Positions 1-5,682 of a DNA stretch of 27,837 bases are shown here, one piece after another. The stretch covers positions 1-27,837 of IMG/VR virus record IMGVR_UViG_3300009788_004192. One strand, given 5' to 3'. The notes beneath the pieces are model-generated. The model saw only the letters and a program-made list of their open reading frames with translations, was not told the DNA's origin and made no database searches. Source of the DNA: a virus. Numbering within the stretch: position 1 is the stretch's first letter; the number at the start of each line of letters is the position of its first letter. Both the position numbers and the translations under genes were made by a program.

Positions 1-123
1 AAACTTCTTTTCTAGTGCACTTAGTGTACTTAGTGTAGGTAGTGTAGTGGTGTAGATAGGTGTATATCCCTCCCCTAACACATACTTGTTCCACTCTATA
101 TATACATTCTGGGGCTGCACGTT
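1..123. repeat. Terminal direct repeat, left copy (circular closure)
   Basis: These 123 bases are identical to the last 123 bases of the window (27715-27837). An open reading frame on the minus strand continues in frame through the junction. The simplest reading is an assembled circular molecule of about 27,714 bp with a redundant end. A linear genome with short terminal redundancy would look the same from sequence alone. Confidence 0.95.
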
Positions 124-954
124 CATACACAAAGAACACTGAATCCGTGAAATTGACACCAAAATCTCTTTTATTGCCAAAATTTTAGATTCTAGGAGAT
201 TTTCAACCAATCTAGTCTTTTTTTCACTAATTGATTTTTCCAGGATAATTTTGATACATCTGTCCCCCAAAACGTTATCAATTCCAGTAATATTTGCTAT
301 TGCAATTGGTCTATAAACCGAATAACTTTCAACAACTTGTTCCTCTCCATCTGGTGTTTTTTTCTTTTTCATACGATTTACAATTACACCTTTTTTGTAA
401 CCCGAATTCAGTAACTCTAGCAAAGTTTCTTTACCTTTTCTACCAAATCCTTCTGCTTCATCAATACATAAAGTTCCTTTAGTTCTAAATAATACTGCAT
501 CAGTCATTGAATTTTGTATAGTTCCTTCAAAAGACATTGAAGATATTAAATTAAGCAATCTAGTTTTTCCAGATCCCCTCATAGCATTAAGATATAGATA
601 AGGGTAAGAATTGAAATCTTTATGGAAATATGTACCAATAATCCATAAAGCAATAATCTTTGTATGTTTTGGATCTATTTCAAGATATTTTTCAATAATA
701 TATTTAATATCTTCATAAACATCTAAAAGAATTTTTTTGATGTGTTCTTCTTCTTCTATTTCTTCAACAAGAAAAGCTTTATGAAAAGGAGATTCTTCTT
801 CTTGTTTAAACTTTTTATTTTTAATCATAGCAAACAATTCTTTCTTTGATAAATAATAAGGTTCAATATGTTTACTTCCACAAGAACATTTTAAAGGAAT
901 TTGACCTTCAGTAGTTAAAATTGCCTCACATACATTACATTGGAATTTTTTCAT
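1..954 (-). CDS. Zinc-ribbon AAA-type replicative helicase/ATPase, N-terminal part (continues at 27295-27837)
   Basis: N-terminal 318 codons of a protein that continues in frame across the circular junction to a stop at 27295; the full length is 457 aa. A zinc ribbon (C6, C9, C23, C25) is followed by an acidic linker. The ATPase core has a Walker A-like AMRGSGKT at about residues 124-131, with Ala in place of the usual first Gly, and a Walker B-like LCIDEAE at about 164-170. Downstream, NITGIDNVLGDRCIKIILEKS resembles the region with the arginine-finger-type Arg in phage and plasmid helicase-like ATPases of the D5/DUF3631 type. The likely role is DNA unwinding at replication; no polymerase gene is visible, so host enzymes would do synthesis. 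The start at 954 overlaps the upstream zinc microprotein gene by 20 bases. The family is inferred from motifs; ATPase is secure, helicase likely. Confidence 0.85.
   Translation of the reverse strand, partial: MKKFQCNVCEAILTTEGQIPLKCSCGSKHIEPYYLSKKELFAMIKNKKFKQEEESPFHKAFLVEEIEEEEHIKKILLDVYEDIKYIIEKYLEIDPKHTKIIALWIIGTYFHKDFNSYPYLYLNAMRGSGKTRLLNLISSMSFEGTIQNSMTDAVLFRTKGTLCIDEAEGFGRKGKETLLELLNSGYKKGVIVNRMKKKKTPDGEEQVVESYSVYRPIAIANITGIDNVLGDRCIKIILEKSISEKKTRLVENLLESKILAIKEILVSISRIQCSLCMNVQPQNVYIEWNKYVLGEGYTPIYTTTLPTLSTLSALEKKF
13..64 (+). repeat. Short tandem GTGTA-type repeats inside the helicase gene
   Basis: TAGTG(T/C)A occurs at 13, 22, 31 and 40 with exact 9-base spacing, followed by two looser copies (TGGTGTA at 47, TAGGTGTA at 57). 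Because 9 bases are three codons, the repeat encodes a Thr/Leu/Ser/Pro-rich linker on the minus strand. It may be only a slippage-prone linker. Regular short repeats in a replication gene can also act as iterons, which is inference here. Confidence 0.6.
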
Positions 955-1054
955 CACCTTCCCCCTTCTTTTTTCTTTTCTTACAAAACATACATTCTTC
1001 AGTATCAACAAGATTCCCACATCCCTTGCATTTTCTTGTATGAATAAATGTCAT
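935..1054 (-). CDS. 39-aa zinc-ribbon microprotein
   Basis: Two CxxC knuckles (CKGC at residues 9-12 and CMFC at 21-24) are followed by a Lys-rich stretch (KKRKKK), a typical minimal zinc ribbon with a basic nucleic-acid-binding tail. The start ATG overlaps the stop of the upstream gene as ATGA, and the 3' end overlaps the helicase gene by 20 bases, so the two are probably translated together. The helicase also begins with a zinc ribbon. The specific role is unknown. Confidence 0.7.
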   Translation of the reverse strand: MTFIHTRKCKGCGNLVDTEECMFCKKRKKKGEGDEKIPM

Positions 1055-1209
1055 CTTAAAGCCCACCTTTCTTTTAAAAATCCATCTTCATTTCCGAAAG
1101 TTCTCAAATCTTTTTCGTTTGCACATTTAAAACAACTTGTTATTTTTATTCCTTTAAAATAATAAGGGGTTGTTGCAACAAGTTTTTTATCACAAAAATA
1201 ACATTTCAT
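1051..1209 (-). CDS. 52-aa zinc-finger microprotein
   Basis: CYFC at residues 3-6 and CFKC at 26-29 form a CxxC...CxxC zinc site with about 19 residues between the pairs. Start and stop both overlap neighbouring genes as ATGA. It lies between the Sm-like protein and another zinc microprotein, ahead of the helicase, so a nucleic-acid-binding role in replication or early expression is plausible. No family name can be assigned from sequence alone. Confidence 0.7.
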   Translation of the reverse strand: MKCYFCDKKLVATTPYYFKGIKITSCFKCANEKDLRTFGNEDGFLKERWALR

Positions 1210-1391
1210 TCCCCAACAACCTCAATCATTATTATAAAACTAGGATCAACAGAAACATTATTACCTTTAATATCAGTGAAGGCAAATTCTTTTTCAGAAA
1301 CAGAAGTAACTTTTCCTTTATACCAAAAATTATTTGAAAGAATTAATTTAACAGTGCAATTCAAATATTGTTTTAATGATTGATGATCCAT
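1206..1391 (-). CDS. Sm/Hfq-like small beta-barrel protein (61 aa)
   Basis: The pattern CTVKLILSNNFWYKGKVTSV, then FAFTDIKGNNVSVD, then IIMIEVV follows the five-strand Sm fold: a strand with a GxV turn after an aromatic, then an F/L-x-DIKG strand, and a final strand ending in I-E-V. The length (61 aa) suits a bare Sm barrel. Sm-like proteins form rings that bind U-rich RNA; here it could act on viral RNA. A TATA box lies about 22 nt upstream of its ATG, making it the first gene of a sub-operon running through the two zinc microproteins into the helicase. The fold call comes from pattern only. Confidence 0.65.
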   Translation of the reverse strand: MDHQSLKQYLNCTVKLILSNNFWYKGKVTSVSEKEFAFTDIKGNNVSVDPSFIIMIEVVGE

Positions 1392-1410
1392 CTCTTTTTT
1401 AACTAAAATT

Positions 1411-1420
1411 TATTTATAAA
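1411..1420 (-). promoter_or_regulatory. TATA box upstream of the Sm-like/helicase operon
   Basis: On the minus strand TTTATAAATA lies 20-29 nt upstream of the Sm-like ATG at 1391, in the only short gap (1392-1429) of this gene train. Archaeal transcription starts about 25 nt after the TATA box, which would give a leaderless or nearly leaderless mRNA for the helicase operon. Confidence 0.6.
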
Positions 1421-1429
1421 ATATTCTAA

Positions 1430-1594
1430 CTATTTTTTAGTAGTTTGATCCTCCTTGTAAAAATATTGTGTGCAAAATCTTCCATGATAAAAAAATAATC
1501 TTATACATTCTTGTGGTTCTGAATTATAAAATTCTTCTGTGTCTATTAATTCATATCCTTTAACTTCTGGTATTGTTTTGTTTTCAAGATCCAT
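1430..1594 (-). CDS. Hypothetical protein, 54 aa
   Basis: A small soluble protein beginning MDLENKTIPEVKGYELIDTE, with an aromatic-rich C-terminal half (FFYHGRFCTQYFYKED). A GGAGGAAG site just upstream of the ATG is a strong SD. The coding region overlaps the upstream 39-aa gene by 11 bases. No family recognised. It is the last gene before the promoter of the helicase sub-operon. Confidence 0.6.
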   Translation of the reverse strand: MDLENKTIPEVKGYELIDTEEFYNSEPQECIRLFFYHGRFCTQYFYKEDQTTKK

Positions 1595-1703
1595 TACTTC
1601 CTCCACTTGATCTATGAATAGTTTCTAATCTATAAATAATCCATAATGCAATTGGAATACTTACAATATCTTGTATTCTGTCAATTAATTCAAACGAAAT
1701 CAT
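1584..1703 (-). CDS. 39-aa microprotein, copy A of a duplicated gene
   Basis: The first 29 residues (MISFELIDRIQDIVSIPIAL, then WIIYRLETI) are identical to the 37-aa protein at 2996-3109, though at least eight codons differ silently. The middle is a short hydrophobic helix (IVSIPIALWIIY) between charged flanks, so it probably lies on or in a membrane. The tails differ: this copy ends RSSGGSNGS, with the Gly/Ser codons GGAGGA doubling as the SD of the next gene. Start overlaps the upstream stop as ATGA. Function unknown. Confidence 0.7.
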   Translation of the reverse strand: MISFELIDRIQDIVSIPIALWIIYRLETIHRSSGGSNGS

Positions 1704-1900
1704 TTACTCTCCTCACTTGAATTGCGAAACTTCCAATCATCCTTATTAGTTATTAATCCTGCTATAATTAATATTAGACCCGTAAAATTTATTGGAATAA
1801 CGATTGGTGCAGTCCAACTTGGTAAAGGTGTAAGAAGGGTTATGAAAATTCCCGAGCCTGCAAAAATTAATAAACCAATTACAAGAAATCTTTTATCCAT
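1700..1900 (-). CDS. Two-helix membrane protein, 66 aa
   Basis: MDKRFLVIGLLIFAGSGIFITLLTP gives a first membrane helix; a second follows after a Pro/Trp turn (PIVIPINFTGLILIIAGLI), then a charged tail. I chose the ATG at 1900 because GGAGAAG lies a few bases upstream and the ATG overlaps the end of the previous gene by 8 bases; the frame could extend ten codons further upstream. Ends in an ATGA overlap with the next gene. No family recognised. Confidence 0.65.
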   Translation of the reverse strand: MDKRFLVIGLLIFAGSGIFITLLTPLPSWTAPIVIPINFTGLILIIAGLITNKDDWKFRNSSEESK

Positions 1901-2408
1901 TACTCTCTTCTCCTGTTTCACGCACTCCAAATTTCTTTTTTAATTCAATAAACTTCTCTAAATCTCTCTTTTTTTTGTTTACTTCATTTAATTCTTCCAT
2001 CTCTATCTTTTCTATTTCATAATTGTTTTTTATTTTGAGATTTTCTTCTTTAGTAAACTTCTTCCAATCTTCACTTATTAAAACTTCCATAGGGATTATT
2101 CCAACATCTTGATAATCAGCTCCATCTTCAGAAGGTTTCCAAAGAATAATTCTTACTAAATCTTTATTTCTGTTTAAAGCTATTGAAAATTGACTAATAT
2201 CCTTTTTTAAATCCCAAGAAAAACAATTACCTGTTAGATATGGTTTGAAATTTTCATACTTCTTATTGATAAACCTAAGTATTTTTAATGCCTCTTTTAA
2301 AATAATCTCTTGGTTTGAATCCATATTAGAAATTGTTTCCCTTAATTTATTCAAACTTACTTCGTCATTCTTAACACTTTTCAATCTAAATACTTCTAAC
2401 AATTTCAT
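1893..2408 (-). CDS. Hypothetical soluble protein, 171 aa
   Basis: One of the larger genes in this arm. It has a helical N-terminal half (KLRETISNMDSNQEIILKEA) and a central beta-type stretch (SQFSIALNRNKDLVRIILWK, then DVGIIPMEVLI). The last third is strongly charged and probably coiled coil (LKIKNNYEIEKIEMEELNEV, then KKKRDLEKFIELKKKFGV). No signal peptide, no catalytic motif visible. It overlaps the upstream gene by ATGA and the downstream gene by 8 bases. Confidence 0.7.
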   Translation of the reverse strand: MKLLEVFRLKSVKNDEVSLNKLRETISNMDSNQEIILKEALKILRFINKKYENFKPYLTGNCFSWDLKKDISQFSIALNRNKDLVRIILWKPSEDGADYQDVGIIPMEVLISEDWKKFTKEENLKIKNNYEIEKIEMEELNEVNKKKRDLEKFIELKKKFGVRETGEESNG

Positions 2409-2650
2409 TTTATTCGCTTAACCCCTAATTCAAGTTCTTCTACTTTCTTCATAAGTTTAACAATAGCAAGTGTCATTTTACATTCTTCTCCATCAATAAA
2501 AAACTTAGTATCATATTGATTCATTAAAACTTCGTTAGCATTACTCACTTTCTTTAAATTTTTGTTAATATCTTTAACCTCTCTTTTTATTAAAGTTATA
2601 TTTTTACTTAACCTAGATAATTCCTTATAAACAAATTCAAATTCGGTCAT
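2405..2650 (-). CDS. Coiled-coil protein, 81 aa
   Basis: Heptad-like hydrophobic spacing runs through FVYKELSRLSKNITLIKREV and KDINKNLKKVSNANEVLM, then again in the last 25 residues, so the protein is probably an extended helical oligomer. It ends LELGVKRIK; the codons for LGVK contain the same TTAGGGGTTAAG sequence found at several junctions of this gene train. ATGA overlaps on both sides. Function unknown. Confidence 0.65.
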   Translation of the reverse strand: MTEFEFVYKELSRLSKNITLIKREVKDINKNLKKVSNANEVLMNQYDTKFFIDGEECKMTLAIVKLMKKVEELELGVKRIK

Positions 2651-2865
2651 TTTGTGCGTTTCTCCCCTAATCTAAGTTCTTCTGAAACATATTGATCGCA
2701 ATAACCAATTGGAATCATACCTATACTTGCAGACCCTTCACAAACATTAATTGGCTTTCTCCCATATCTTTCTTCAAATTTATCTTGCGAATAAAAATTC
2801 ATTAGAATACTTCCAACTAAAATTAATAATAAAAATACTGTTACTATTTTGTATTCATGTTTCAT
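2647..2865 (-). CDS. Single-span membrane protein with a Cys-containing outer domain, 72 aa
   Basis: A basic N-terminus (MKHEYK) precedes one helix (IVTVFLLLILVGSILMNF), then a hydrophilic domain with two Cys (VCEGSASIGMIPIGYCDQY) that could form a disulfide outside the cell. It ends LRLGEKRTK, the recurrent C-terminal tail of this gene group. ATGA overlaps on both sides. Confidence 0.65.
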   Translation of the reverse strand: MKHEYKIVTVFLLLILVGSILMNFYSQDKFEERYGRKPINVCEGSASIGMIPIGYCDQYVSEELRLGEKRTK

Positions 2866-2999
2866 TTTCCCTTTGCCCCTAATCTATGTTCTTTGACAAA
2901 TTTTATATTTCTTCTAATGGCAAATTCAAAAGTTCTAAACATTCCGTAACCAGCTAATAATATTATTAGAGTCCCAATAAAACCTATTTCGCAAGTCAT
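2862..2999 (-). CDS. Single-span membrane microprotein, 45 aa
   Basis: One hydrophobic helix (IGFIGTLIILLAGYGMF) is followed by a basic tail ending RLGAKGK. The tail and the stop/start junction (TTAGGGGCAAAGGGAAAATG) match those of the gene at 3106-3300 almost base for base. ATGA overlaps on both sides. Function unknown. Confidence 0.65.
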   Translation of the reverse strand: MTCEIGFIGTLIILLAGYGMFRTFEFAIRRNIKFVKEHRLGAKGK

Positions 3000-3109
3000 T
3001 TTCCCTTAACCCCTACTCTATAAATTGTTTCTAATCTATAAATTATCCAGAGTGCTATTGGAATGCTTACAATATCTTGAATCCTGTCAATTAATTCAAA
3101 TGAAATCAT
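2996..3109 (-). CDS. 37-aa microprotein, copy B of a duplicated gene
   Basis: The first 29 residues are identical to the 39-aa protein at 1584-1703, but the C-terminus is different (YRVGVKGK) and matches the tails of the genes on either side of it. So a conserved head is joined to a locally shared tail. The nucleotide differences from copy A within the 29 shared codons are silent, which implies selection on the peptide. ATGA overlaps on both sides. Confidence 0.7.
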   Translation of the reverse strand: MISFELIDRIQDIVSIPIALWIIYRLETIYRVGVKGK

Positions 3110-3300
3110 TTTCCCTTTGCCCCTACTTTGTGAACTTTAATTTCAAATCTTCTTATTGTAATTTCAAATATTAAATATATAACTGCAACCCTTCCAAAGA
3201 AAATAGAACTTTGATAAGCAAAAAATATACATGTTCCAATCATTCCATAAAGCATTAACTCTGCAAGACCTAAATCTCTAAAATCAAAACTTATTCTCAT
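3106..3300 (-). CDS. Membrane protein, 64 aa
   Basis: A hydrophobic stretch from about residue 13 to 48 (LAELMLYGMIGTCIFFAYQS, then FGRVAVIYLIFEI) probably makes two short helices. A basic tail, RRFEIKVHKVGAKGK, follows. The tail codons hold the recurrent junction motif with the SD for the next gene. ATGA overlaps on both sides. No family recognised. Confidence 0.65.
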   Translation of the reverse strand: MRISFDFRDLGLAELMLYGMIGTCIFFAYQSSIFFGRVAVIYLIFEITIRRFEIKVHKVGAKGK

Positions 3301-3422
3301 GTTCGCTCTCCTTCAGCTTCACGCACAGCTTCGTTAAAACCTTCAACATATCCTCTTTCATATTCTGTTAAAGTATATTCTTTGTCTTTCAACATTTTAT
3401 CTAGTAACTCATACATTTTCAT
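3297..3422 (-). CDS. Hypothetical acidic microprotein, 41 aa
   Basis: A soluble helical peptide (MKMYELLDKMLKDKEYTLTE, then YERGYVEGFNEAVREAEGER) with the look of a small helical bundle. Start and stop overlap the neighbours as ATGA, which supports translation. No family recognised. Confidence 0.55.
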   Translation of the reverse strand: MKMYELLDKMLKDKEYTLTEYERGYVEGFNEAVREAEGERT

Positions 3423-3568
3423 TTTTCTTTCATATTGCGTCGTTTTAATTGTTCTTTTAAAAAATAAATATCACAATATCTTGAATGCATAACCTTTCTA
3501 TGATGTGCTTGTATATCAATTATTTTTTGTTTAAGTTGTCTAATTCTTAATCTTTGTTTATCTGTCAT
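3419..3568 (-). CDS. Hypothetical basic microprotein, 49 aa
   Basis: A basic, mostly helical peptide (MTDKQRLRIRQLKQKIIDIQ, then AHHRKVMHSRYCDIYFLKEQ). The N-terminal 20 residues have heptad-like spacing. It is preceded by AAAGGAGTAAAG (SD), part of the repeated 24-nt junction at 3565-3588. ATGA overlaps on both sides. Function unknown. Confidence 0.6.
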   Translation of the reverse strand: MTDKQRLRIRQLKQKIIDIQAHHRKVMHSRYCDIYFLKEQLKRRNMKEK

Positions 3569-3738
3569 TCTTTACTCCTTTGGTTTAAATTGTGAACTAA
3601 TTTAAAAAATTTGTATGTTGAATTAACAAAAAAATGAATTGCAATAGCTACAAAGATAATTGTAAAGAATATTATTATTATTACTAAAAATAATATTAAA
3701 GATGCTTCAAGCATTTTCCATATAATCTCCCACATCAT
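3565..3738 (-). CDS. Single-span membrane microprotein, 57 aa
   Basis: One long hydrophobic helix (ASLILFLVIIIIFFTIIFVA) sits in the middle, with a tail that ends LNQRSKE. That tail is identical to the tail of the next upstream gene, and the 24 nt encoding it are the same in both copies. The codons AAAGGAGTAAAG serve as SD for the downstream gene. ATGA overlaps on both sides. Confidence 0.65.
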   Translation of the reverse strand: MMWEIIWKMLEASLILFLVIIIIFFTIIFVAIAIHFFVNSTYKFFKLVHNLNQRSKE

Positions 3739-3908
3739 TCTTTACTCCTTTGGTTTAATTCGCGTATACTAAAATGAGCATAACACATCGCCAAAATACC
3801 AGAAATTATTGCTATAGGAAAAGCTCCCATCCATCCCACTATTCCACCCAGAAGTAATCCTGCTCCGTATCCAAAATAAAAAAAAGCATCCATATGATCC
3901 TTTATCAT
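3735..3908 (-). CDS. Glycine-rich membrane microprotein, 57 aa
   Basis: A glycine-rich hydrophobic region (FFYFGYGAGLLLGGIVGWMG, then AFPIAIISGILAMCYAHF) likely forms two helices packed by small residues, holin-like in general size and shape but without a diagnostic motif. It ends ELNQRSKE, the tail shared with the next gene. ATGA overlaps on both sides. Holin is only one possibility. Confidence 0.6.
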   Translation of the reverse strand: MIKDHMDAFFYFGYGAGLLLGGIVGWMGAFPIAIISGILAMCYAHFSIRELNQRSKE

Positions 3909-3943
3909 TGTTCAGTTCCTCTTTGATTTAGTTTACATATCAT
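3905..3943 (-). other. 12-codon mini-ORF, likely remnant cassette or translational coupler
   Basis: MICKLNQRGTEQ starts inside the stop of the 38-aa gene (ATGA) and ends in an ATGA with the gene at 3908. Its tail, LNQRGTE, resembles the LNQRSKE tails of the two genes downstream. It looks like a gene that lost its body but kept the junction, or a short reading frame that carries ribosomes across the gap. Whether the peptide matters is unknown. Confidence 0.4.
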
Positions 3944-4056
3944 TTTTCTATTCCCTCTTGCATCCATTTAAAAAATCCCCTCCATACTATTCCCAACATA
4001 AAACTAAATAAACACCATGCCAATACTTCACTTTGATTTACTAATACTTGTTCCAT
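3940..4056 (-). CDS. Single-span membrane microprotein, 38 aa
   Basis: MEQVLVNQSEVLAWCLFSFM followed by LGIVWRGFFKWM gives one Trp-rich helix with a short outer N-terminus and a charged end (QEGIEK). The start overlaps the upstream stop as TAATG, and GGGGAACTG lies just upstream as SD. Function unknown. Confidence 0.6.
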   Translation of the reverse strand: MEQVLVNQSEVLAWCLFSFMLGIVWRGFFKWMQEGIEK

Positions 4057-4364
4057 TAGTCAGTTCCCCTTTCATTTACTTTGCGAAATTCATTCAAAGT
4101 TTGCCAAAGATATTTTTGTTGTTTTGAAACTTCTTTCATTGAATCAGATAAACTACTAATTTCTTTTTGTAAATCAACAATCAAATTCCAAGTTTCAATA
4201 CTATCTTCTTTTATCTTATTATATAATCCAGAAGCCATTAAATAATAATAATCTTTTAATCTATGATCCTTGTCAATCTTTCCTTCTATTATCAAGTGTT
4301 CTTCTTTATGAAGCTTCTTAGCAAGTTCTTCTGCTTCTTTTGATATAATTCTTCTTTTTGCCAT
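4056..4364 (-). CDS. Helical/coiled-coil protein, 102 aa
   Basis: A basic N-terminus (MAKRRIISKEAEELAKKLHK) is followed by a tyrosine cluster (DYYYLMASGLYNKI). A heptad-patterned C-terminal half (LIVDLQKEISSLSDSMKEVS) then runs to a tail ending VNERGTD. That tail resembles the LNQRGTE of the nearby mini-ORF. TAATG overlaps on both sides. No family recognised. Confidence 0.65.
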   Translation of the reverse strand: MAKRRIISKEAEELAKKLHKEEHLIIEGKIDKDHRLKDYYYLMASGLYNKIKEDSIETWNLIVDLQKEISSLSDSMKEVSKQQKYLWQTLNEFRKVNERGTD

Positions 4365-4576
4365 TATTTTTTACCCCCGTTTCGTTTAAGTTTAGTATTG
4401 CGAATCCTCTTCTTCATTTCAATTACTGTAAGTTCTATTGCGTATTGAACATCTCTAAAACTATATTTTAAAGATGGTTTTATTAAATTTCCCCATGCAT
4501 CAAGTTGTGTTTCTTCTCTGCTAATAACTTTGTATTGAATCTTATCTGATATTTCTCTCCATAATGCTTTTTTCAT
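4364..4576 (-). CDS. Hypothetical basic protein, 70 aa
   Basis: A small soluble protein (MKKALWREISDKIQYKVISR, then SFRDVQYAIELTVIEMKKRI) with a Lys/Arg-rich tail (LKRNGGKK) whose codons carry a run of G acting as SD for the next gene. The start is in an ATGA overlap with the upstream gene. No family recognised. Confidence 0.6.
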   Translation of the reverse strand: MKKALWREISDKIQYKVISREETQLDAWGNLIKPSLKYSFRDVQYAIELTVIEMKKRIRNTKLKRNGGKK

Positions 4577-4737
4577 GCGTCATGTCTCCCTTTGGCGTCT
4601 TGCAAGTCTTTTATTCTACCTAATAAATATCTAGCTTTGCTTATTTCAAGTGCATAAATTGGATTATCATTTATTATCCTATCCAGTAAATAATCCAAGT
4701 CTTCTAATTCAGTTTTGTTTAATTCTAAAACTTTCAT
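4573..4737 (-). CDS. Hypothetical acidic helical protein, 54 aa
   Basis: The sequence (MKVLELNKTELEDLDYLLDR, then ALEISKARYLLGRIKDLQDA) suggests two amphipathic helices forming a hairpin. ATGA overlaps on both sides. Similar in style to its 68-aa neighbour; both could be small oligomeric adaptors. Function unknown. Confidence 0.6.
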   Translation of the reverse strand: MKVLELNKTELEDLDYLLDRIINDNPIYALEISKARYLLGRIKDLQDAKGRHDA

Positions 4738-4940
4738 TCTGATTTGTCTCCAGATGCGAACTCTTCTTTAATTTCTTCCAATATATTTATTTGTCCAATT
4801 AAAACTTCAATTTCTGATAAGTGATTGAAATCAACAGCACCACCAGACAAAACATCTAAATTCTTTTTGAATTCTTTTCTTCTATCAATCTCTTCTGTAA
4901 TTTTATTCTGTTTTTCTACAATAATTTCTATTATTTCCAT
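4734..4940 (-). CDS. Coiled-coil protein, 68 aa
   Basis: Two helices (EIIEIIVEKQNKITEEIDRR and LSEIEVLIGQINILEEIKEE) are separated by a short turn (LSGGAVDFNH). The start overlaps the upstream stop as TAATG. No recognisable family. The end of the gene contains one copy of the local TTCGCA repeat motif. Confidence 0.6.
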   Translation of the reverse strand: MEIIEIIVEKQNKITEEIDRRKEFKKNLDVLSGGAVDFNHLSEIEVLIGQINILEEIKEEFASGDKSE

Positions 4941-5167
4941 TATTCTTTTTTCTCCAAAGCATCTTTAGTTTGTTTTTCAACTGGAATATGTTTCTTTTCT
5001 TCAAAATTTTGGTTTGCTGATTTCCAATGCGAATGAATCTCATTAAATTTATTTGATATATCCATCAATTCTTCCCACCAACAAACAACTTCTTTAGACA
5101 TCTTTGTATTATCTAATTCATATTCAATCATTTTTAATTGAGAAATTAATTCTAATGTTCTACTCAT
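4940..5167 (-). CDS. Hypothetical helical protein, 75 aa
   Basis: MSRTLELISQLKMIEYELDN begins the protein; it continues with a Trp-Trp motif (VVCWWEELMDISNKFNEIHS) and a charged tail. The frame is open for 31 codons further upstream, but that stretch lies on the other frame of the zinc-finger gene. The ATG at 5167 has GGGGAAG as SD and overlaps that gene's stop by 8 bases, so I place the start there. Function unknown. Confidence 0.6.
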   Translation of the reverse strand: MSRTLELISQLKMIEYELDNTKMSKEVVCWWEELMDISNKFNEIHSHWKSANQNFEEKKHIPVEKQTKDALEKKE

Positions 5168-5288
5168 CTTTCTTCCCCTTGCAGTTGTGCATTTGTTTAT
5201 ATCTTTCAGCTTGTTTTTCTGTAAGTCCTGTAAATTCTTCTTCACAAACTTCACATTCAATCGTCGCTGTTTTATCTTTTGTTTCCAT
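5160..5288 (-). CDS. 42-aa C2H2/C2HC-type zinc-finger microprotein
   Basis: IECEVCEEEFTGLTEKQAER, then YKQMHNCKGKK: a CxxC pair, an aromatic and a Leu core, a helix, then H and C ligands about 20 residues on, as in single classical zinc fingers of archaeal viruses. It heads a long run of overlapping genes, and a TATA box lies about 25 nt upstream of its ATG, so the transcript is probably leaderless. Likely a small DNA-binding regulator. Confidence 0.7.
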   Translation of the reverse strand: METKDKTATIECEVCEEEFTGLTEKQAERYKQMHNCKGKKDE

Positions 5289-5310
5289 TATGTATATGAT
5301 ATGATATGAT

Positions 5311-5320
5311 ACTATATAAA
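5311..5320 (-). promoter_or_regulatory. TATA box of the small-gene operon
   Basis: On the minus strand TTTATATAGT ends 23-25 nt upstream of the zinc-finger ATG at 5288. Between them the sequence is a tandem ATATG/ATGAT repeat (about 5291-5310). The surrounding stretch 5289-5355 has no gene, so this is the probable promoter for the genes from 5288 down to about 1430. Confidence 0.6.
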
Positions 5321-5355
5321 TGTTCTTATTTTACATATCCTGTTTCTAATGCGAA

Positions 5356-5478
5356 TTAACATCTAGGAGAACATTTTGGACAAGGACAAGATAAACAAAG
5401 ACTAAGATTAGGTTCTCCTCTATCTTTTGCTTCTTTCATTGCTTGTTCAACTAAACAGTTTTTGTTATTTATTTCCAT
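5356..5478 (-). CDS. Cysteine-rich microprotein, 40 aa
   Basis: The C-terminal half is packed with cysteines (CLSCPCPKCSPRC), enough for one compact zinc site or iron-sulfur-like cluster; an upstream Cys is at residue 8. It starts with MEINNKNCLVEQAMKEAKDR. AGGA upstream of the ATG is a modest SD. This is the last gene before the promoter at 5311-5320. Function unknown. Confidence 0.6.
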   Translation of the reverse strand: MEINNKNCLVEQAMKEAKDRGEPNLSLCLSCPCPKCSPRC

Positions 5479-5495
5479 TATTATTCCTAATGCGT

Positions 5496-5675
5496 CTAAT
5501 CTCTTTCATCCTCTTCTATATTTTGTTTAATTAAATCGCATTTATAACATTCCACTATTCCAAATAATTCAAAATAACTTAACTTATATTTATTAGAAAT
5601 TTCATTTATCTTCTCTACTAATCTTTGATATGCTTCGTCCAATTTCTCATTTTCTTTATATATTTTTATTTCCAT
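5496..5675 (-). CDS. Hypothetical protein, 59 aa
   Basis: A helical soluble protein (MEIKIYKENEKLDEAYQRLV, then ISNKYKLSYFELFGIVECYK) with two Cys in ECYKC. The ATG at 5675 follows GAGGTAAAG, a good SD lying right after the methyltransferase stop; the frame is open further upstream, but only inside the methyltransferase gene, so I use 5675. Function unknown. Confidence 0.65.
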   Translation of the reverse strand: MEIKIYKENEKLDEAYQRLVEKINEISNKYKLSYFELFGIVECYKCDLIKQNIEEDERD

Positions 5676-5682
5676 CTTTACC

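Noticed and set aside
1-123. Terminal repeat as long terminal repeat or att site
   Set aside because: The repeat is internal to a gene that runs intact through it, so it is assembly redundancy of a circular molecule.
4940-5260. 106-aa version of the 75-aa protein
   Set aside because: The extra 31 codons lie over the zinc-finger gene in another frame and the inner ATG has the better ribosome site.
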